Source: Luzula sylvatica
Taxonomy: Eukaryota; Streptophyta; Magnoliopsida; Poales; Juncaceae
NCBI GenBank assembly: GCA_946800325.1
Contig: OX326961.1
Coordinates: 52,929,793-52,993,792 of the forward strand
Length of the DNA: 64,000 bases
Direction of reading: 5' to 3'
The translations under genes were made by a program, and so were the position numbers. Below the pieces are notes generated by a model. It saw nothing but the letters and a program-made list of their open reading frames with translations, had not been told where the DNA came from and searched no databases. Positions 1 to 12,010 of this stretch are shown one piece after another; the first letter of the stretch is position 1, and each line of letters starts with the position of its first letter.

Positions 1-1734
1 TAAATATAATAAAATTATTCAAAGGACGTACAAACTTGACAATTGATCAATTTTAAAACACAAATGAAAATATTAATGTGGTCATGAATCTTATGATCGT
101 TAAAAAATACAATTGAATTTATGTAAAATATCTACTAAATGCAAAACTTCTAATGCAATGAATAATTTAATGAAATTGCTCAGTGACAAATCAAATGGTA
201 CATGATGAATTGAGTTAAAATTAGCAAAATCAATTGAACATTGCTAATCAGAGAAATAAGCAAGACCATAGATTAAAATTAACAAATTGAACATTACTAA
301 ATGCTAATCAGAGAAATAAGCAAGACCTTAAATTGCAAAAAGACCCCTCTGTCATTGAAAATTGCTAGAAAATCCTTTGCTATAGAACCGTAAATTAGGC
401 AATAAAGATTAATAGCACTGTAATGCCACTAGTTTAAAACTTGAGGATTAGGTCTTGATTTATAGCATTTGGGGTATCAAGCAGCATTTGAAACAGCTAA
501 TTTAAAACCTCAATTTCAAGATTCATTTACATCTTGGATTGAACTATATTGAAACACCTAATTCAATTTGTTCCTAGGATTAAACAAACCCCTAATTTCA
601 GGTTTCTTTTATAGAAAATTATTAGATTACAAACTTATCAGTTTGGAGACGATAAATACCTTCCTAGTTCTTGTTTTTCCTCTCGTCGTACAAAGGGACA
701 ACCATGGTGAAGGCAGAGAGGTAAATCAGAGGAATTTTTGATATGGTCATCAAGATCTCATTAGAAAGAGAAAAACGAGCATAACCGATAAGTGTTCTTG
801 GATTGATAAGGTAACGGCGAATCACCGGAAATGCCTCGCAGAAAAGAGGAGAGTCCAAGAAAATAACTACTGCGTAGATGCGTGGAGAGAGAAAAGAGAA
901 GATAAGAAATGATTGTTTATTCCAGGAAGGTTCTCACACATGGAAAAGAAAAGGGCTTTTTGGTCTCATTTTTTATTAATTACCCGGAATAAAACTAGAA
1001 AGATGGAATAGACTTCTTCCTCTTTTCCACATATTTATTCCACGCTAACCCACCTGTGTTCGGCAGGAATAGACTGGAATAAATGATTTAATCCGCTATT
1101 CTGGACTATTCCAGTGCTGCCGAACAGGCCCGATAAGTATATTTTTCATTTAATACGAATCTATCATTTATGATGATAAATACAATATCATTTCAAAATT
1201 ATAACACCGTATATTGAGAGCATTATTATATTATATTATATTTATAACTCATCCGAATATGATCATTTAAAAATTTCATGATTAATACATATATTAGTAC
1301 CATGATATAATTATATTTGAGATTTAATGAATGTTTCGAAAAACACCCGACAACATTATTATATATCATTAATAAAAAAAATTCAAGTAATAATAAACCT
1401 AAAAGTAGCGAATCATACGACATGTATTTATGTTTTGCGCGTCATTGATAATATAGTACTGACAAAAAAATAAATTAACAAAAAAATAATTCGTACATGA
1501 TATTGTATTAAATATTTCAAATTGTCAAATATTCGAGTCGATATATTTCATATTTTTTTTAAAATACATTTAAATTTTTTTTTATCAAATTAGGCAGGGC
1601 GAAAGACAACAAATTCAGAATTTTTCATTTTTTTGTACTAATTGTATTTAGAAGTGAACCCTCTTAATAGCCAAAATCCATTTCTAAATTCTTTCGTCAA
1701 AACCTCGTACGAAAGAATTTGATTTGCAAATTAC
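1..1734. other. AT-rich intergenic DNA
   Basis: No convincing coding region is visible; the short open frames lack recognisable domains. Around 1055-1130 there is an imperfect foldback whose right end, read on the minus strand, begins GGGCCTGTTCGGCAGC, resembling the terminus of a Harbinger-type MITE. I could not place a matching left end. Confidence 0.5.
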
Positions 1735-2104
1735 AAAATTTGTTAGCTGTTCTTACAAACTTGGCTGTTGATAATACCAAGTGTAAAAGAAAAATCGATA
1801 TAATGAGATTTGCATAATTGCAGAATCTACATTAAAAAAGAATGCCTAGCGGACAAATCAATGCCAGCTCATTGTATATTATGTTATAGTTTTATGCACG
1901 ATAACATAAAAATCCCATTTAAAAGAAAAAGATAACACAAAAATCGAACTAACTAGACCAATTATTTATGAATAAATCAAATATCACACTATATTGAAAA
2001 TATAATTCATGCAACATGTTCCAATTATTTATGCATATTGATATGGTATATAAATTCATTAATTTGGGAGCACGTATATATTTCTAACAGCCTAATATAC
2101 TTCA
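1735..2104. repeat. Direct repeat copy 1 (about 370 bp)
   Basis: This block, from 'tgttagctgttcttacaaac' to 'cagcctaatata', recurs in the same orientation at 3285-3654 with scattered substitutions and small indels. Both copies share the anchors 'gcggacaaatca' and 'gggagcacgtatatat'. No protein is encoded. It is either a local duplication or two copies of an unrecognised repeat. Confidence 0.8.
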
Positions 2105-3284
2105 ATAAAAATATGAAATTTTAATATTTTATATATACTTTAATATTGTTTTTAGGTGATATGTAAAATATGCACAAAAATTCCATTATCGGTTGCAAAT
2201 AGCTTGTTGTATCGCGATAGATCGATATATCGTTGTTTGGATGCTAAATGATGCATGCTGCAGTTTTATTGTGATTTTTAAACTCTCAATGAATTTTTCG
2301 AATTGGACACATGAAATAATAGTAAATAATTAAAAAATAACAAAAAATAATTCATTTGAATATTCATGAACGAGATATTTCACGATATTACTTCAGAATA
2401 TACATCATGATACATATTGCAAACTATTTATTAATTTTGTATGTTGCAAAATATTGTGTAGTTATCGCATCCGCTACACGCTATTTGGTACAAGACAAAT
2501 CCAAAACACTGCACGACGCAATAGCAACATTGCTAAAAATATCCAAAAACAATAAGAAGACATATATAAATTCACATAAATATAAAAACATGCATAAATC
2601 AATTAAACATCTAAATTCAAATTAAAGTAAACTAAATCGCGAAATAAACTTTATTAATATGTTGATTGTTTCGTTTCTGAATGAAATTTATCATCGACAA
2701 TCGTTCCGCATCTTATTGTTATTATGAAAATTAAGTATTCACTAATGTTGACAAAAGTCGGGCCAGAACAGTCTAAAATAGAACAAATATCGATCAATAT
2801 CGGATTAAAATCGGTTGACTGACTTGAACAAATTGACTTGGTGTTTTTGGTTCGGTAGATTGCTGGCTTGAGGTTAGTCGGCGAATAATTATGACTTTTG
2901 CAACACTGTCATTTATCATGTGTTAAACAATGGTTCGAAACTTTTTTAACCGTTTCACACATATCCATAATAATTTTAATCAATAAGATTTTTTTTTTTT
3001 TTAAAATTCACCTAATAAAAATCAAACATAAAAGTTAAATAAACAACCAAAATTCACGTAAATTTGAAAAAAATGCAAATGTAAATATTTTGTTATAGCA
3101 TCGTCACGTCTAGACCTCAAACGCATGTCAAATCTACAATAGTCTAATGAATTGGATTTTGTTTTTCTAAATTTTCGTAAAAATGGCAATCACAAAAAAT
3201 AAACACAAAAAAACTTCATAAAAAGTCAGAAAATGCCAATTTAAGTACTTTTTTTATAATGAGATTTGCATAAAAATGACAATT
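2105..3284. other. AT-rich spacer between direct repeats
   Basis: No supported gene. The motif near 2385-2450 ('gcaaactatttattaatttt') recurs near 18920, and a related form occurs at 26430-26660. This marks a dispersed non-coding repeat family. The 89-residue open frame at 2356-2625 has no domain signature. Confidence 0.45.
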
Positions 3285-3654
3285 CTTAAAATTTGCTAGC
3301 TATTCTTACAAATTTGGCTCTTGATAATGCCAAATGTGCAAGAAAAGTCGATATAATCAGATTTGCATTATCGAAAAATCTACATTATTAAATAAGAATG
3401 CCTGGCGGACAAATCATTGCTCATTGTATATTATGTTATAGTTTTATGCACGATAACAAAAAATCCCCTTTTTAAAAAAAAAAGATAACACAAAAATCGA
3501 ACTAACTAGACCAATTATTTATGAATAAATCAAATATCATACTATATTGAAAATATAATTCATGTAACATGTTCCAATTATTTATGCATATTGATATGAT
3601 ATATAAACTCATTAATTTGGGAGCACGTATATATTTCTAACAGCCTAATATACA
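3285..3654. repeat. Direct repeat copy 2 (about 370 bp)
   Basis: Second copy of the block at 1735-2104, same orientation, offset about 1.55 kb. The copies differ by point changes such as 'cctagcgg' against 'cctggcgg'. After the shared segment both flanks diverge. Confidence 0.8.
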
Positions 3655-3707
3655 TGTTAATTAGTTTCTAAAAGATCTTGGAATATTTTTTGTGCCTATA
3701 TATTTCC

Positions 3708-3902
3708 CAATGATTTAAATTGCGGCGCAATTGCGCCGCAATAGCGCAATTCGCAATAAATATCCATAAAACGCAACACCGCAACCTGTTATATAGCGCC
3801 GCAATATCGCCGCAATATGGCGCAATATGACGCAATATCGGGGATCATGTGTAAATTATTGTTCAAACGCAATGGACCGCAATATCGCAATTTAAAACAT
3901 TG
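3708..3902. mobile_element. Small hAT-type MITE (195 bp)
   Basis: The ends form a 17-bp inverted repeat with one mismatch: CAATGATTTAAATTGCG on the left and the reverse complement of CAATGTTTTAAATTGCG on the right. An exact 8-bp direct repeat, atatttcc, flanks it at 3700-3707 and 3903-3910. An 8-bp target duplication with CA-start termini fits the hAT superfamily. The interior is iterated GCGCAAT/GCCGCAAT motifs and has no coding capacity. Confidence 0.8.
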
Positions 3903-4021
3903 ATATTTCCTGATAATATCTCCAAGTTCCAACTCTTGGCAGGTCTTCTCTTTCCCACCATTTGAGAAGGGGAAAAGTGAGGAGCAATGACTTCTAATTC
4001 TTCTCCTAAGGTGGTCGCTAT

Positions 4022-4379
4022 TGTTGGTAATACGGAATTCGAATATGAATTTCAAATAAGAATTTTTAATAAACAAAACACTCTCTTATAATTCTAATAG
4101 GCTCTTACAAGTCTTTCTCTATTTTCTAATTGATATTTTTATGATATTTTTTTCAATGTAATTAATTCATAAATATCTAAGCCTTATTTATAGGCTCCAT
4201 AAACTTGGAATACAAGGAATTAAAATCTTGCCTTAAAATTATTTCCTAAACTAATTTTCTTAGAATAAAACCTGCCTATAATTATTTCCTAAATTTCTTT
4301 CTTTAAAATAATCTTTCCCTAAACTTATTTGGACTAATTAAACTTGCTAATTATTAATTCGGGCTTGGGCTTATTAACA
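4022..4379 (-). mobile_element. Copia 3' LTR (358 bp)
   Basis: On the minus strand this runs from TGTTAATAAGCCC to CCGTATTACCAACA. It has TG...CA ends and the same 358-bp length as the plus-strand LTR at 4959-5316, to which it is clearly related though diverged. Just upstream on the minus strand (about 4380-4397) is a purine run, AAGGGAGGAATT, that serves as the polypurine tract. This is therefore the 3' LTR of the element whose RNase H fragment follows at 4380-4958. Confidence 0.85.
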
Positions 4380-4958
4380 AATTCCTCCCTTAAGCTCAAG
4401 CATGTTCTTCATCCCGATCATCATTTTGAAGTTCTCGAACATCGCTGTCGAAAGCGGCTTCGTGAAAATGTCGGCTACCTGGTCCTGGCTCGCCACATGA
4501 ATCATTCGCATATCGCCTTTCTTCACCTGCTCTCGAATGAAATGAAAACGCACATCAATGTGCTTACTCCACTCATGATGGACCGGATTCTTTGCTAGCT
4601 CGATTGCGGACTTATTGTCGACTCGTATCTCAGTCGCCTCGTGTTGCGTCATCTTCAACTCGTGCAACAAATTTCTTAACCATGTCGCATGGCACACACA
4701 CCACGATGCTGCCACGTATTCCGTCTCGCACGTCGATAGCGTCACTATTGGCTGTTTCTTCGAAAGCCACGTAAACGCAATATCTCCCATGTAAATCACA
4801 TAACCTGCTGTGCTTTTTCGATCGTCAATATATCCACACCAATCACTGTCCGAGTAGCACACCATCTTGTATTCGTGCGTCCTCGAGTAGTATAACCCGA
4901 GTGATTCAGTACCTCGAATGTACCGAAGAATCCTTTTTATCGCTTTCCAGTGTGAATT
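4380..4958 (-). pseudogene. Ty1/copia RNase H fragment (3' end of pol)
   Basis: On the minus strand this encodes the terminal part of a copia polyprotein. Visible motifs are HWKAIKRILRYIRGT, the YSDSDWCG acidic block, RKSTAGYVIYMG, WLSKKQPIVTLSTCETEY, the active-site stretch VDNKSAIELAKNPVHHEWSK, HIDVRFHFIREQ and the end marker ADIFTKPL. The frame is open to its natural stop near the polypurine tract. It lacks gag, protease, integrase and RT because its 5' side stops abruptly at 4958, exactly where a plus-strand LTR begins. It is a truncated element cut by, or recombined with, the neighbouring element. Confidence 0.9.
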
Positions 4959-5316
4959 TGTTAATAAGCCCAAGCCCGAATTAATAATTAGGAAGTTTAA
5001 TTAGTCCAAATAAGTTTAGGGAAAGATTATTTTAAGAAAAGAAATTTAGAAAATAATTATAGACAGGATTTATTATAAGAAAATTAGTTTAGGAAATAAT
5101 TTTAAGGCAAGGTTTGAATTTCTTGTATTCCAAGTTTATGGAGCCTATAAATAGGCCTTAGATATTTAGGAATTTATTACATTGAAAAGAATATCGTAAA
5201 AATATCAATTAGAAAAGAGAGAAATACTTGTAAGAGCCTATTAGAATTATAAGAGAGAGTTTTGTTTATTAGAAATCCCTATTTGAAATCCATATTCGAA
5301 TCCCGTATTACCAACA
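4959..5316 (+). mobile_element. Copia 5' LTR (358 bp)
   Basis: Plus-strand LTR from TGTTAATAAGCCCAAG to CCGTATTACCAACA. It is an inverted, diverged counterpart of the LTR at 4022-4379. A primer-binding site lies 3 nt after its end. A TATA-like 'cctataaatagg' near 5141-5155 fits a retrotransposon promoter. Confidence 0.87.
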
Positions 5317-5319
5317 AAT

Positions 5320-5331
5320 TGGCATCAGAGC
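5320..5331 (+). other. Primer-binding site for initiator Met-tRNA
   Basis: The sequence TGGCATCAGAGC follows the 5' LTR after the trinucleotide aat. It differs at one position from TGGTATCAGAGC, the usual plant copia primer-binding site complementary to the 3' end of initiator methionine tRNA. Confidence 0.85.
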
Positions 5332-5332
5332 G

Positions 5333-6690
5333 ATGACGAGTTCTGGGAGTGTTTTTGGCCATATACCACTGCCGCGATTGACAAAGACGAATTACGAAGT
5401 ATGGAGTATCCAGATGCGGGCGCAACTCGGTGCGCAAGATGTTTGGGAGATAGTCGAAACTGGCTACGTGGAACCGGTTGTCGAAACGGGGCAGACGGTA
5501 AACCAGTTGAAAGCAATGAAAGAGAAACGAGTGAAGGACAAGACCGTCATGTACCTGTTGTACCAAGATGTAGACGAGTCGGGTTTTCAGAAGATTGCCG
5601 GCGCAAAAACTTCGAAGGAAGCATGTGAACTTTGGAGAGAGTGTTCAAGGGTGCCGATCGAGTTAAGCAAGTGAGGCTTCAGACTTTGCGAGGCGAATTG
5701 GAGTCCATGAAGATGAAGGAATCGGAGGGAGTGTCCGATTACATCTCGCGTGTACAAGCAGTGGCGAATCAGTTAAATGTCAACAGAGAAGATCTAACCG
5801 ACACAAGAGTTGTTGAGAAGATTCTACGGTCTTTAACCGAGAAGTTCGAAAATGTTGTGTGCGCTATTGAAGAGTCGAAAGATTTATATCAAATGACTGT
5901 TGATGAACTGGCAAGTTCACTCGAGACACACGAGCAGTGAAAGAAAAAGAAGGAGAACGAGTCACACCAGGAGGCTCTACAAGTCAAGGCGACCGTAGAT
6001 GAAGACAAGGCGATGTACGCTGAGAACAATCGAGGAAGAGGATGCGGCCGTGGAGGTCGATTTGGCGGTCAAGGCAAAGGCGGAAACTATAACTCCGAAG
6101 AAAAGAAACAACCGAATCAGCAAAATTGGCGCAGCCGAGGACGAGCTCGTGGAAGAGGAGGCTGGTCGAGTCGAGCAAATGTCGAGTGTTACAACTGCGG
6201 CAAGCCTGGACACTACGCAAAGGAGTGCTGGTCCGAGAGAAAGGTAAAAGAAAATGCCAACGTAGTAGAGGAGGCAAATGATGGTGTTCTAATGATGGCT
6301 CACAAAGACACCACATCGGAGAGCGATACGATCTGGTACCTCGACGCCGGCGCAAGCAACCACGTGTGCGGGCACAAACACCTTTTCGTAGAGATGAAGG
6401 AGATAGACGATGGACACGTGTCATTTGGAGATGCGTCAAAGGTCCAAGTGAAAGGCAAAGGTAAAATTAGATTCTATCAGAAGGATGGTAAAGAAGGACA
6501 TATTGAAAATGTCTTTTACGTGCCCGAGATGAAGAGCAACATAATCAGCATGGGGCAACTATTGGAGAGAGGATACTTGGTCTTCATGAAAGATCGAACG
6601 ATGCAGCTGAAGGACAAGGGAGGTCAATTAGTTGCGCGTGTTGAGATGACGAAGAATCGAATGTTCAAGCTCAACCTGAGAAGTGTGTAG
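5333..6690 (+). pseudogene. Copia gag and protease region, broken
   Basis: The reading starts two bases after the PBS (MTSSGSVFGHIPLPRL), with a UBN2-type gag domain around 5333-5940. A CCHC zinc knuckle (CYNCGKPGHYAKEC) lies near 6187-6228 after an Arg/Gly-rich stretch, and a retropepsin-like motif (WYLDAGASNHVCG, with DAG where DSG is usual) near 6333-6371. The frame is broken by a shift around 5625-5640 and by in-frame stops at 5938-5940 and 6688-6690. It belongs to the element beginning with the LTR at 4959 and continues into integrase. A near-identical inverted copy of the part from about 5893 onward lies at 23133-23931. Confidence 0.9.
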
Positions 6691-6979
6691 AGAATGTGTT
6701 TACGAGTCAACATGGAGGACAAACCTTGGCTCTGGCATTTGCGGTTTGGACACTTGCACTATGGAGGCCCGCTAGAGTCGGCAAAGAAGGACATGGTGCA
6801 CGGTCTGCCAGATATGGACTACATGAGCAAAGTTTGCGAAGGTTGCGTACTCGGTAAACATGCAAGAGTCCCATTTCAGAAAAAGACGAAATATGAAGCA
6901 GCTAGCCCTCTCGAGCTGGTGCACACCGACATTTGTGGTCCGATCACACCGAAATCATTTAGTGAGAAAAGGTATTTTA
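6691..6979 (+). pseudogene. Copia integrase N-terminal half, split by insertion
   Basis: This encodes the integrase zinc-binding region: WHLRFGHLHYGG followed by CEGCVLGKHARVPF, then the first catalytic Asp region HTDICGPI. The frame runs into the nested LTR element at 6980 and resumes at 15570 (FVDDYTRRNWVYF). The inverted copy at 22730-23129 reads straight through this point, which confirms the interruption. Confidence 0.9.
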
Positions 6980-8072
6980 TGTTGGAGAATATCCTCGACC
7001 CCGGGCCCGCACAGCGGAATGAAGGCCCGGTTCGATTCCCCGATTCCCGAGATCACGCCACGACTTCGAGGGTACGATGCGAATAGAAGGACAGATTCAT
7101 ACCAGTGCCAAATTGATGGCACACGAAGGGTTGATCGCCGCCTTCTATTTCCTTCGGTGTCACGTTGGTGACTAGCCCGTACGTCCCATACCGCACGTCT
7201 CCCACCGTTTCGACACGCCTCGGGTTGTCTTCGTGCGTTCCATGCCCGCATGATTCCACAGCCCGTTACTCGATTACTTCTCCGGTTTGATCACAACGAA
7301 GAGCCACATGTGTCGCTCCTCTACCCGTATCCACCGTGAGTCGTAGCACCTCGGTCGCGGATGCACCTGCCTAGACGATGCACCGGCGAACTTGCATGAT
7401 TGCGTTTCGATTCTCTAGACGGAGAAAATTCTTTTCTCCTTCTCTCTCAATCTCTTCGCACTCTTTCATCAAGTGATTAGAGTCTCTTAATTTCTGGATT
7501 AATTCTAAATTAACTCCATTAATTTTTTGGTTGAACTAATCTAATTATTCAACTGGTTGGACTGATGAGAGAGAGAGAAACATCCTATATATACTCCATA
7601 GGATAAGGATGGGCCAAAAGGTATGTATATCTTCTATACACCTTTTCAAACAGAAAACTGCATACACCCTTTCAGTAATCTGTCAGAACGAAAATATTAA
7701 ATCGTTCCAACCGACTTTGAACATTTACGAAAGTTGTAGATAATCTAATTATCTTTCCAACCCAATTTGGCCCAGACCAATTGGAGTTCGGACCCGAAAG
7801 TTACGGCCGTTTTACTGACTGTATGTCAAACTGTCGCACCCTTTCGGTATTTCATTAGAACGATACTGATACTTCGCTCAAATGAAATATATTACAACAT
7901 GAAAGTTCTAGATAATCTCATTATCTAACTAACCTAATTTGAACCATTCCAATCGGTGTTTCCTACTGAAAGTTATACCAGTTTTACTAATCTGTTTCGT
8001 ATGCCCACGAACGCGTACGTTCGTTTGTCCTACGTACCATTTTAGCGATGATCCAAAACTGTATTTCCTTCA
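6980..8072 (-). mobile_element. 3' LTR of nested copia element
   Basis: Left-hand LTR, 1093 bp, which is the 3' LTR on the minus strand. It is near-identical to 14472-15564. On the minus strand it starts TGAAGGAAATACAG and ends ATTCTCCAACA. It contains two diverged units of a repeat of about 170 bp (about 7650-8000) that also occur in the element's leader. Confidence 0.9.
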
Positions 8073-8090
8073 GTCTCCCACTCAGTTTCA
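8073..8090 (-). other. Polypurine tract of nested element
   Basis: On the minus strand the bases ACTGAGTGGGAGAC lie immediately before the 3' LTR. A purine-rich run in that position is the expected plus-strand primer. It agrees with the primer-binding site at the other end in fixing the orientation. Confidence 0.7.
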
Positions 8091-10439
8091 GATTTACCTA
8101 AAAGGTACTCATGTATATCACATATACACTATATCAGAGAATCTGGCCCGCGTATCAAATACGCTAAAGCCATGCACATCCAATGTGCAAAAACTTGCAA
8201 TCAAGCCCGACATAGTACGACTCGTTGTGTGACCGTGTAGGTTCGTTTAACGATGGCAGTAGGCCGTTTCCATGGCACTACAAGCCCATGAGCGGGATCT
8301 AGTCACTCCATCATGGCTACCCATGTTAAAACGAAAAATGATTGTGATCATTGTGCCTATCTCGAATAGCGGTTACTAGTTCTCTTGTTTGCGATATCCG
8401 TTAATCAAAAGGCATGGTAATAGTCATCCTTATAATTTGATTAACTATACTTATTCCCCGATTCCGAGTTGATTTAACAAATTTCAATCGATATTAACCA
8501 TTAATATCATTGACTCTGGCCAGAGATTTCGTTAATCGACTCATCGAGCGGCGCCTAAGAGACATCTCTTCCTTTCGGAATAAACAATTCCTATCTTGGA
8601 GACTCACATTGAATTCCGTGTTTCGGACAATACCCAATGATGACCCTTTTAACTCCCTGTTACGGTGAGCGTAAGATCATATCAAAGCATTGTGTTACGC
8701 ACGTAACGCAATCAATGATCCCCTCAAGTATGAAGAATCTAAAACCCCATCCGTCACAAGTCCATCTATAATGACTAAACCATGTCATGGACTCGCGGCT
8801 TTGGTCATATCCAATACATGTAACCTAACATATATCTACGTTCCCGATTCGACAAGCACCTTGTCCCATGATTAGCAAAACATAATCATCTCCTCGGCAA
8901 ACGTACTAGTGTACGCGTTCAGTCTATCCAATAATAGAAATGCTTCTCTCTTAAGCAAGCTGATCCGCGACTAGGGATGTTTAGAAATGACACTTTAAGT
9001 GTGACGGTTTCGCTGCACATGGTCCTCAACCATGTCGACGTCCACACAAGTTCAAATCAAGGTTCATGTAACAATCATATTACACAACCCGCACACTGTT
9101 TTCATATAAGGTGAATGCATATTTAATTTAAGTAAACAAAATTTTTAAAAGGAATGCATTCATATGGACTAAGTATTTGGGTGATACAACGTTTACCTAT
9201 GGGTATCTCCATACCCAAAACCTGCGAGGACTATCGTATTAGATAACTACACTCTACTCTCTTCTTCCTCCTCTAGGTATCTCCATACCCATAGTCATCG
9301 CATGACAGTCACGCGCGACTAGAGAGAGCGGTCTTGTAAACGGGTCCGCACGTTCCCGCTAGTGTTAATCATCATCAGGATTGGAAAATTTCCAACACCT
9401 ACGATCACATCTTTTCATAAAATTTCATGGATCAAATGAAATTTTCTGAGTATTGGCTAGAAGTGGTTGTGACCTCGGCATTTTTGGCTTGTACTATTGC
9501 GTCTCACGCAATAAACAACCATAAATCCGATAACTCGTGACTACTAGAGTTTGGTCATGTATCCTTGATCCATACCACTTCCTTTTGCGATTAATAACCG
9601 CAATATACTCGCCACCGTAAATAGAATCATAAACTATTGGTCTTGTGGAACCTTTTCACATAACCGTGTTTTCATTTAAGCAAAACATGTACACACTTTG
9701 TGATCGAAAGTCATGCTACATATTTGGACGTGCTTCATCTTTGGAAACTGTTGTTTGTTATAACTCTTTATAACCAACACGTCCTCCACACCATTATAGA
9801 TAATAAATCCTGAATTCTTTCGCAAAGTATTCAAGGATAAACTTCACCTCTATCAATACAAATCCCGATGGGTTTTAAATATACATAACCATTATGTATA
9901 TATTTGTATAACCATTATACAATCACAAGAGTTAGTCTCATGTAATCGAAATACATTCAAACTCATGTGATTCCCATGAATTTTATTGACGGTGAACTAG
10001 ACGCTTTATTTGTATGACAGATAGCCACATACATATCATGACAGATATAATAGATCCTAACATCAAATGTAAGGCATCATATTATTACTTTTCGCGCTGC
10101 TTGATGTCTCACATCGAGCCGTTGAAAATTTCTGCCATTCGACATTTCGATTTATCTCCTCCAAGGAGTTTACATGTTGAAAACTATTTTCAATAATATG
10201 TCGATATATGTGCTATAACATAGAACGAGGAACTTCTTAGATCTATCCTATAGATCTTCACGCTTAATTCATAAGCGGTCTCGTCTAAATCCTTTGTCGT
10301 TACAAGAAATATAACGCAGCTCCCACTAACCTTCATGTGTACACAAAGTTTCCATTCGTTTCGACAATTTTATAACAGTTTATAATTTTGTCAAAACGAA
10401 TATTCCAATTCCGAGAAGCTTTCTCTAATCCATCATATG

Positions 10440-10780
10440 GATCGTTAAAGCGTGCATATCTTATCCCCGATTCTTATGAATCGACAAAACCGTAAGGTTG
10501 TGTCAAGTACACATCCTTTCATAAAATTTCTGTCAAGAAATTCGGTTTTGACATCCATTTTGCCACATCACATAGTCGTAATATGCGACCATGGCAAGCA
10601 GAATTTCGAGAATGTGAAAGCATGGCAACATGCGAAAACGTTTCTTCATAGTCCGACTATGAATTGCATGAAACTCTTCGCAAAAAGCCTCGCTTTACAT
10701 ATATGCGTATTCCTATCCATGTCGGTTCGTCATCTTGAAAAACCCACTCACATTTCACGGGTCTAACCCAGAAAGTAATG
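10440..10780 (-). pseudogene. Decayed copia reverse transcriptase
   Basis: Minus-strand translation in shifting frames shows pieces of the copia RT N-terminal region: CEWVFQ (usual CKWVFK), DYEETFSHVAML and a KMDVK-type block followed by FLT and VYLTQP. Several frameshifts and stops prevent a continuous protein. It supports assignment of the nested element to Ty1/copia. Confidence 0.75.
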
Positions 10781-11329
10781 AAATCAAGTTCTGAACTTGA
10801 CAATTAACATGGATCGAATCTCAGATTTCATGACACCATGTCATGTGGAATCAACTTTTCATAGCATCCTTGTAGGATATCGAATCATCATATGATTTCG
10901 ATCTATCATCATTAGCCTCGATAAATCCGTATTTACCGGCTTATGATATAGCCTACTTGATCTACGAAAAATTCCTTTGTGTGTTCGACTTGCGTTCATC
11001 AACTCTTGATGAAGCCATGTCAACTTTCATCGGTACAATGTTCATTTTCAAATCACGAACTCTTTCGAGATTTATTCTACTCCCACTAGCCCGCATAGAG
11101 ATAAATGACTCCAAGTTCCAAACTTGTGCGCATCTAGTCCTCCTCCAAGAAGGCATCTCTTTGAGCCACGAAAATCTAATTTTCGTCGGGACGTTAGAAC
11201 TAATACCCTTTAGTTACCTTAAGGATACACGAACAATTTCCAGATTTGGGATTGAGTTTAACCGAAACAAATTTCGAAATACACTCACATCCTCAAATCA
11301 GTACAAGTGACAACTTCGGAACCATTCCG

Positions 11330-12010
11330 ATCCATATCTCATATGGCGTCTGTTGTACCTATTAGAAGGTTTATGGTCCATATCTTAATGCAACCATTCA
11401 TTAGTGCCGCTGTCTCAAGGGCGTATCCCCAAAATATTTTTGGGAGATGCTATTGACTTATCATTTATCGAACCATGTCCAACATGCGTTCATTTCCTCT
11501 TTTCGGACACATCTCAATGTTCCGAATAAAGGCAATCGTGAAACGATTCCACAATCATAAATGATCATCAATATTCATAACTCAAATATCGCCTCTTCGA
11601 TCCTATCGAAAGGTTTAGCTCAAATACTCGCCTTCTCGATCCTATCGAAAAGCTTTGATTTTCTTGCTTAGTTGATTTCGTATTTCGTTTTTGAAACTCT
11701 TTGAACCTTTCAAAAGTCTCCGTTTCGGCACGCATTAAATAGATATTTCCATATCTAATTTAACCGTCCATAAACATAACAAAATACTGATAGCCTCCTC
11801 TTGCCTCGGAACTTATCGGATCATCTACATGTGAATGTAAGTTCCAATAATTCGTTGGATCTTTCTCCAACCATTGGAGAATGATGCCCTTTGTCGTCTT
11901 GCCTAATAAATAAGTATCGCATTAATCAATCGAATCTAATTCGAATGATTCTAGCAATCCATCATATGGAATCTAGATACGCGAATCTCGTTTATATGGC
12001 CAAGACGGCA
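11330..12010 (-). pseudogene. Decayed copia integrase
   Basis: Minus-strand fragments in more than one frame resemble copia integrase: LLGKTTKG (after the zinc-binding Cys pair), RGGYQYFVMFMD, RYGNIYLM, ETFERFKEF, MLDMVR and FWGYALETAA. Stops and frameshifts occur between blocks. It lies upstream (on the minus strand) of the RT remnant, the INT-RT order expected of copia rather than gypsy. Confidence 0.8.

Noticed and set aside
2356..2625. An 89-residue coding gene
   Set aside because: No start context, domain or codon pattern supports it. Part of the sequence belongs to a dispersed AT-rich repeat seen near 18920.
5977..6439. Minus-strand frames of 78 and 151 residues
   Set aside because: Antisense shadows of the copia gag/protease region; the plus strand carries the recognisable zinc knuckle and protease motifs.
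6955..7259. Minus-strand frames of 98 and 68 residues, also at 14417-14751
   Set aside because: They are the same LTR sequence twice and show no domain, so they are chance frames inside LTRs.
10957..11310. A 117-residue plus-strand frame
   Set aside because: It lies on the antisense strand of the nested element's decayed pol, between the RT and integrase remnants.
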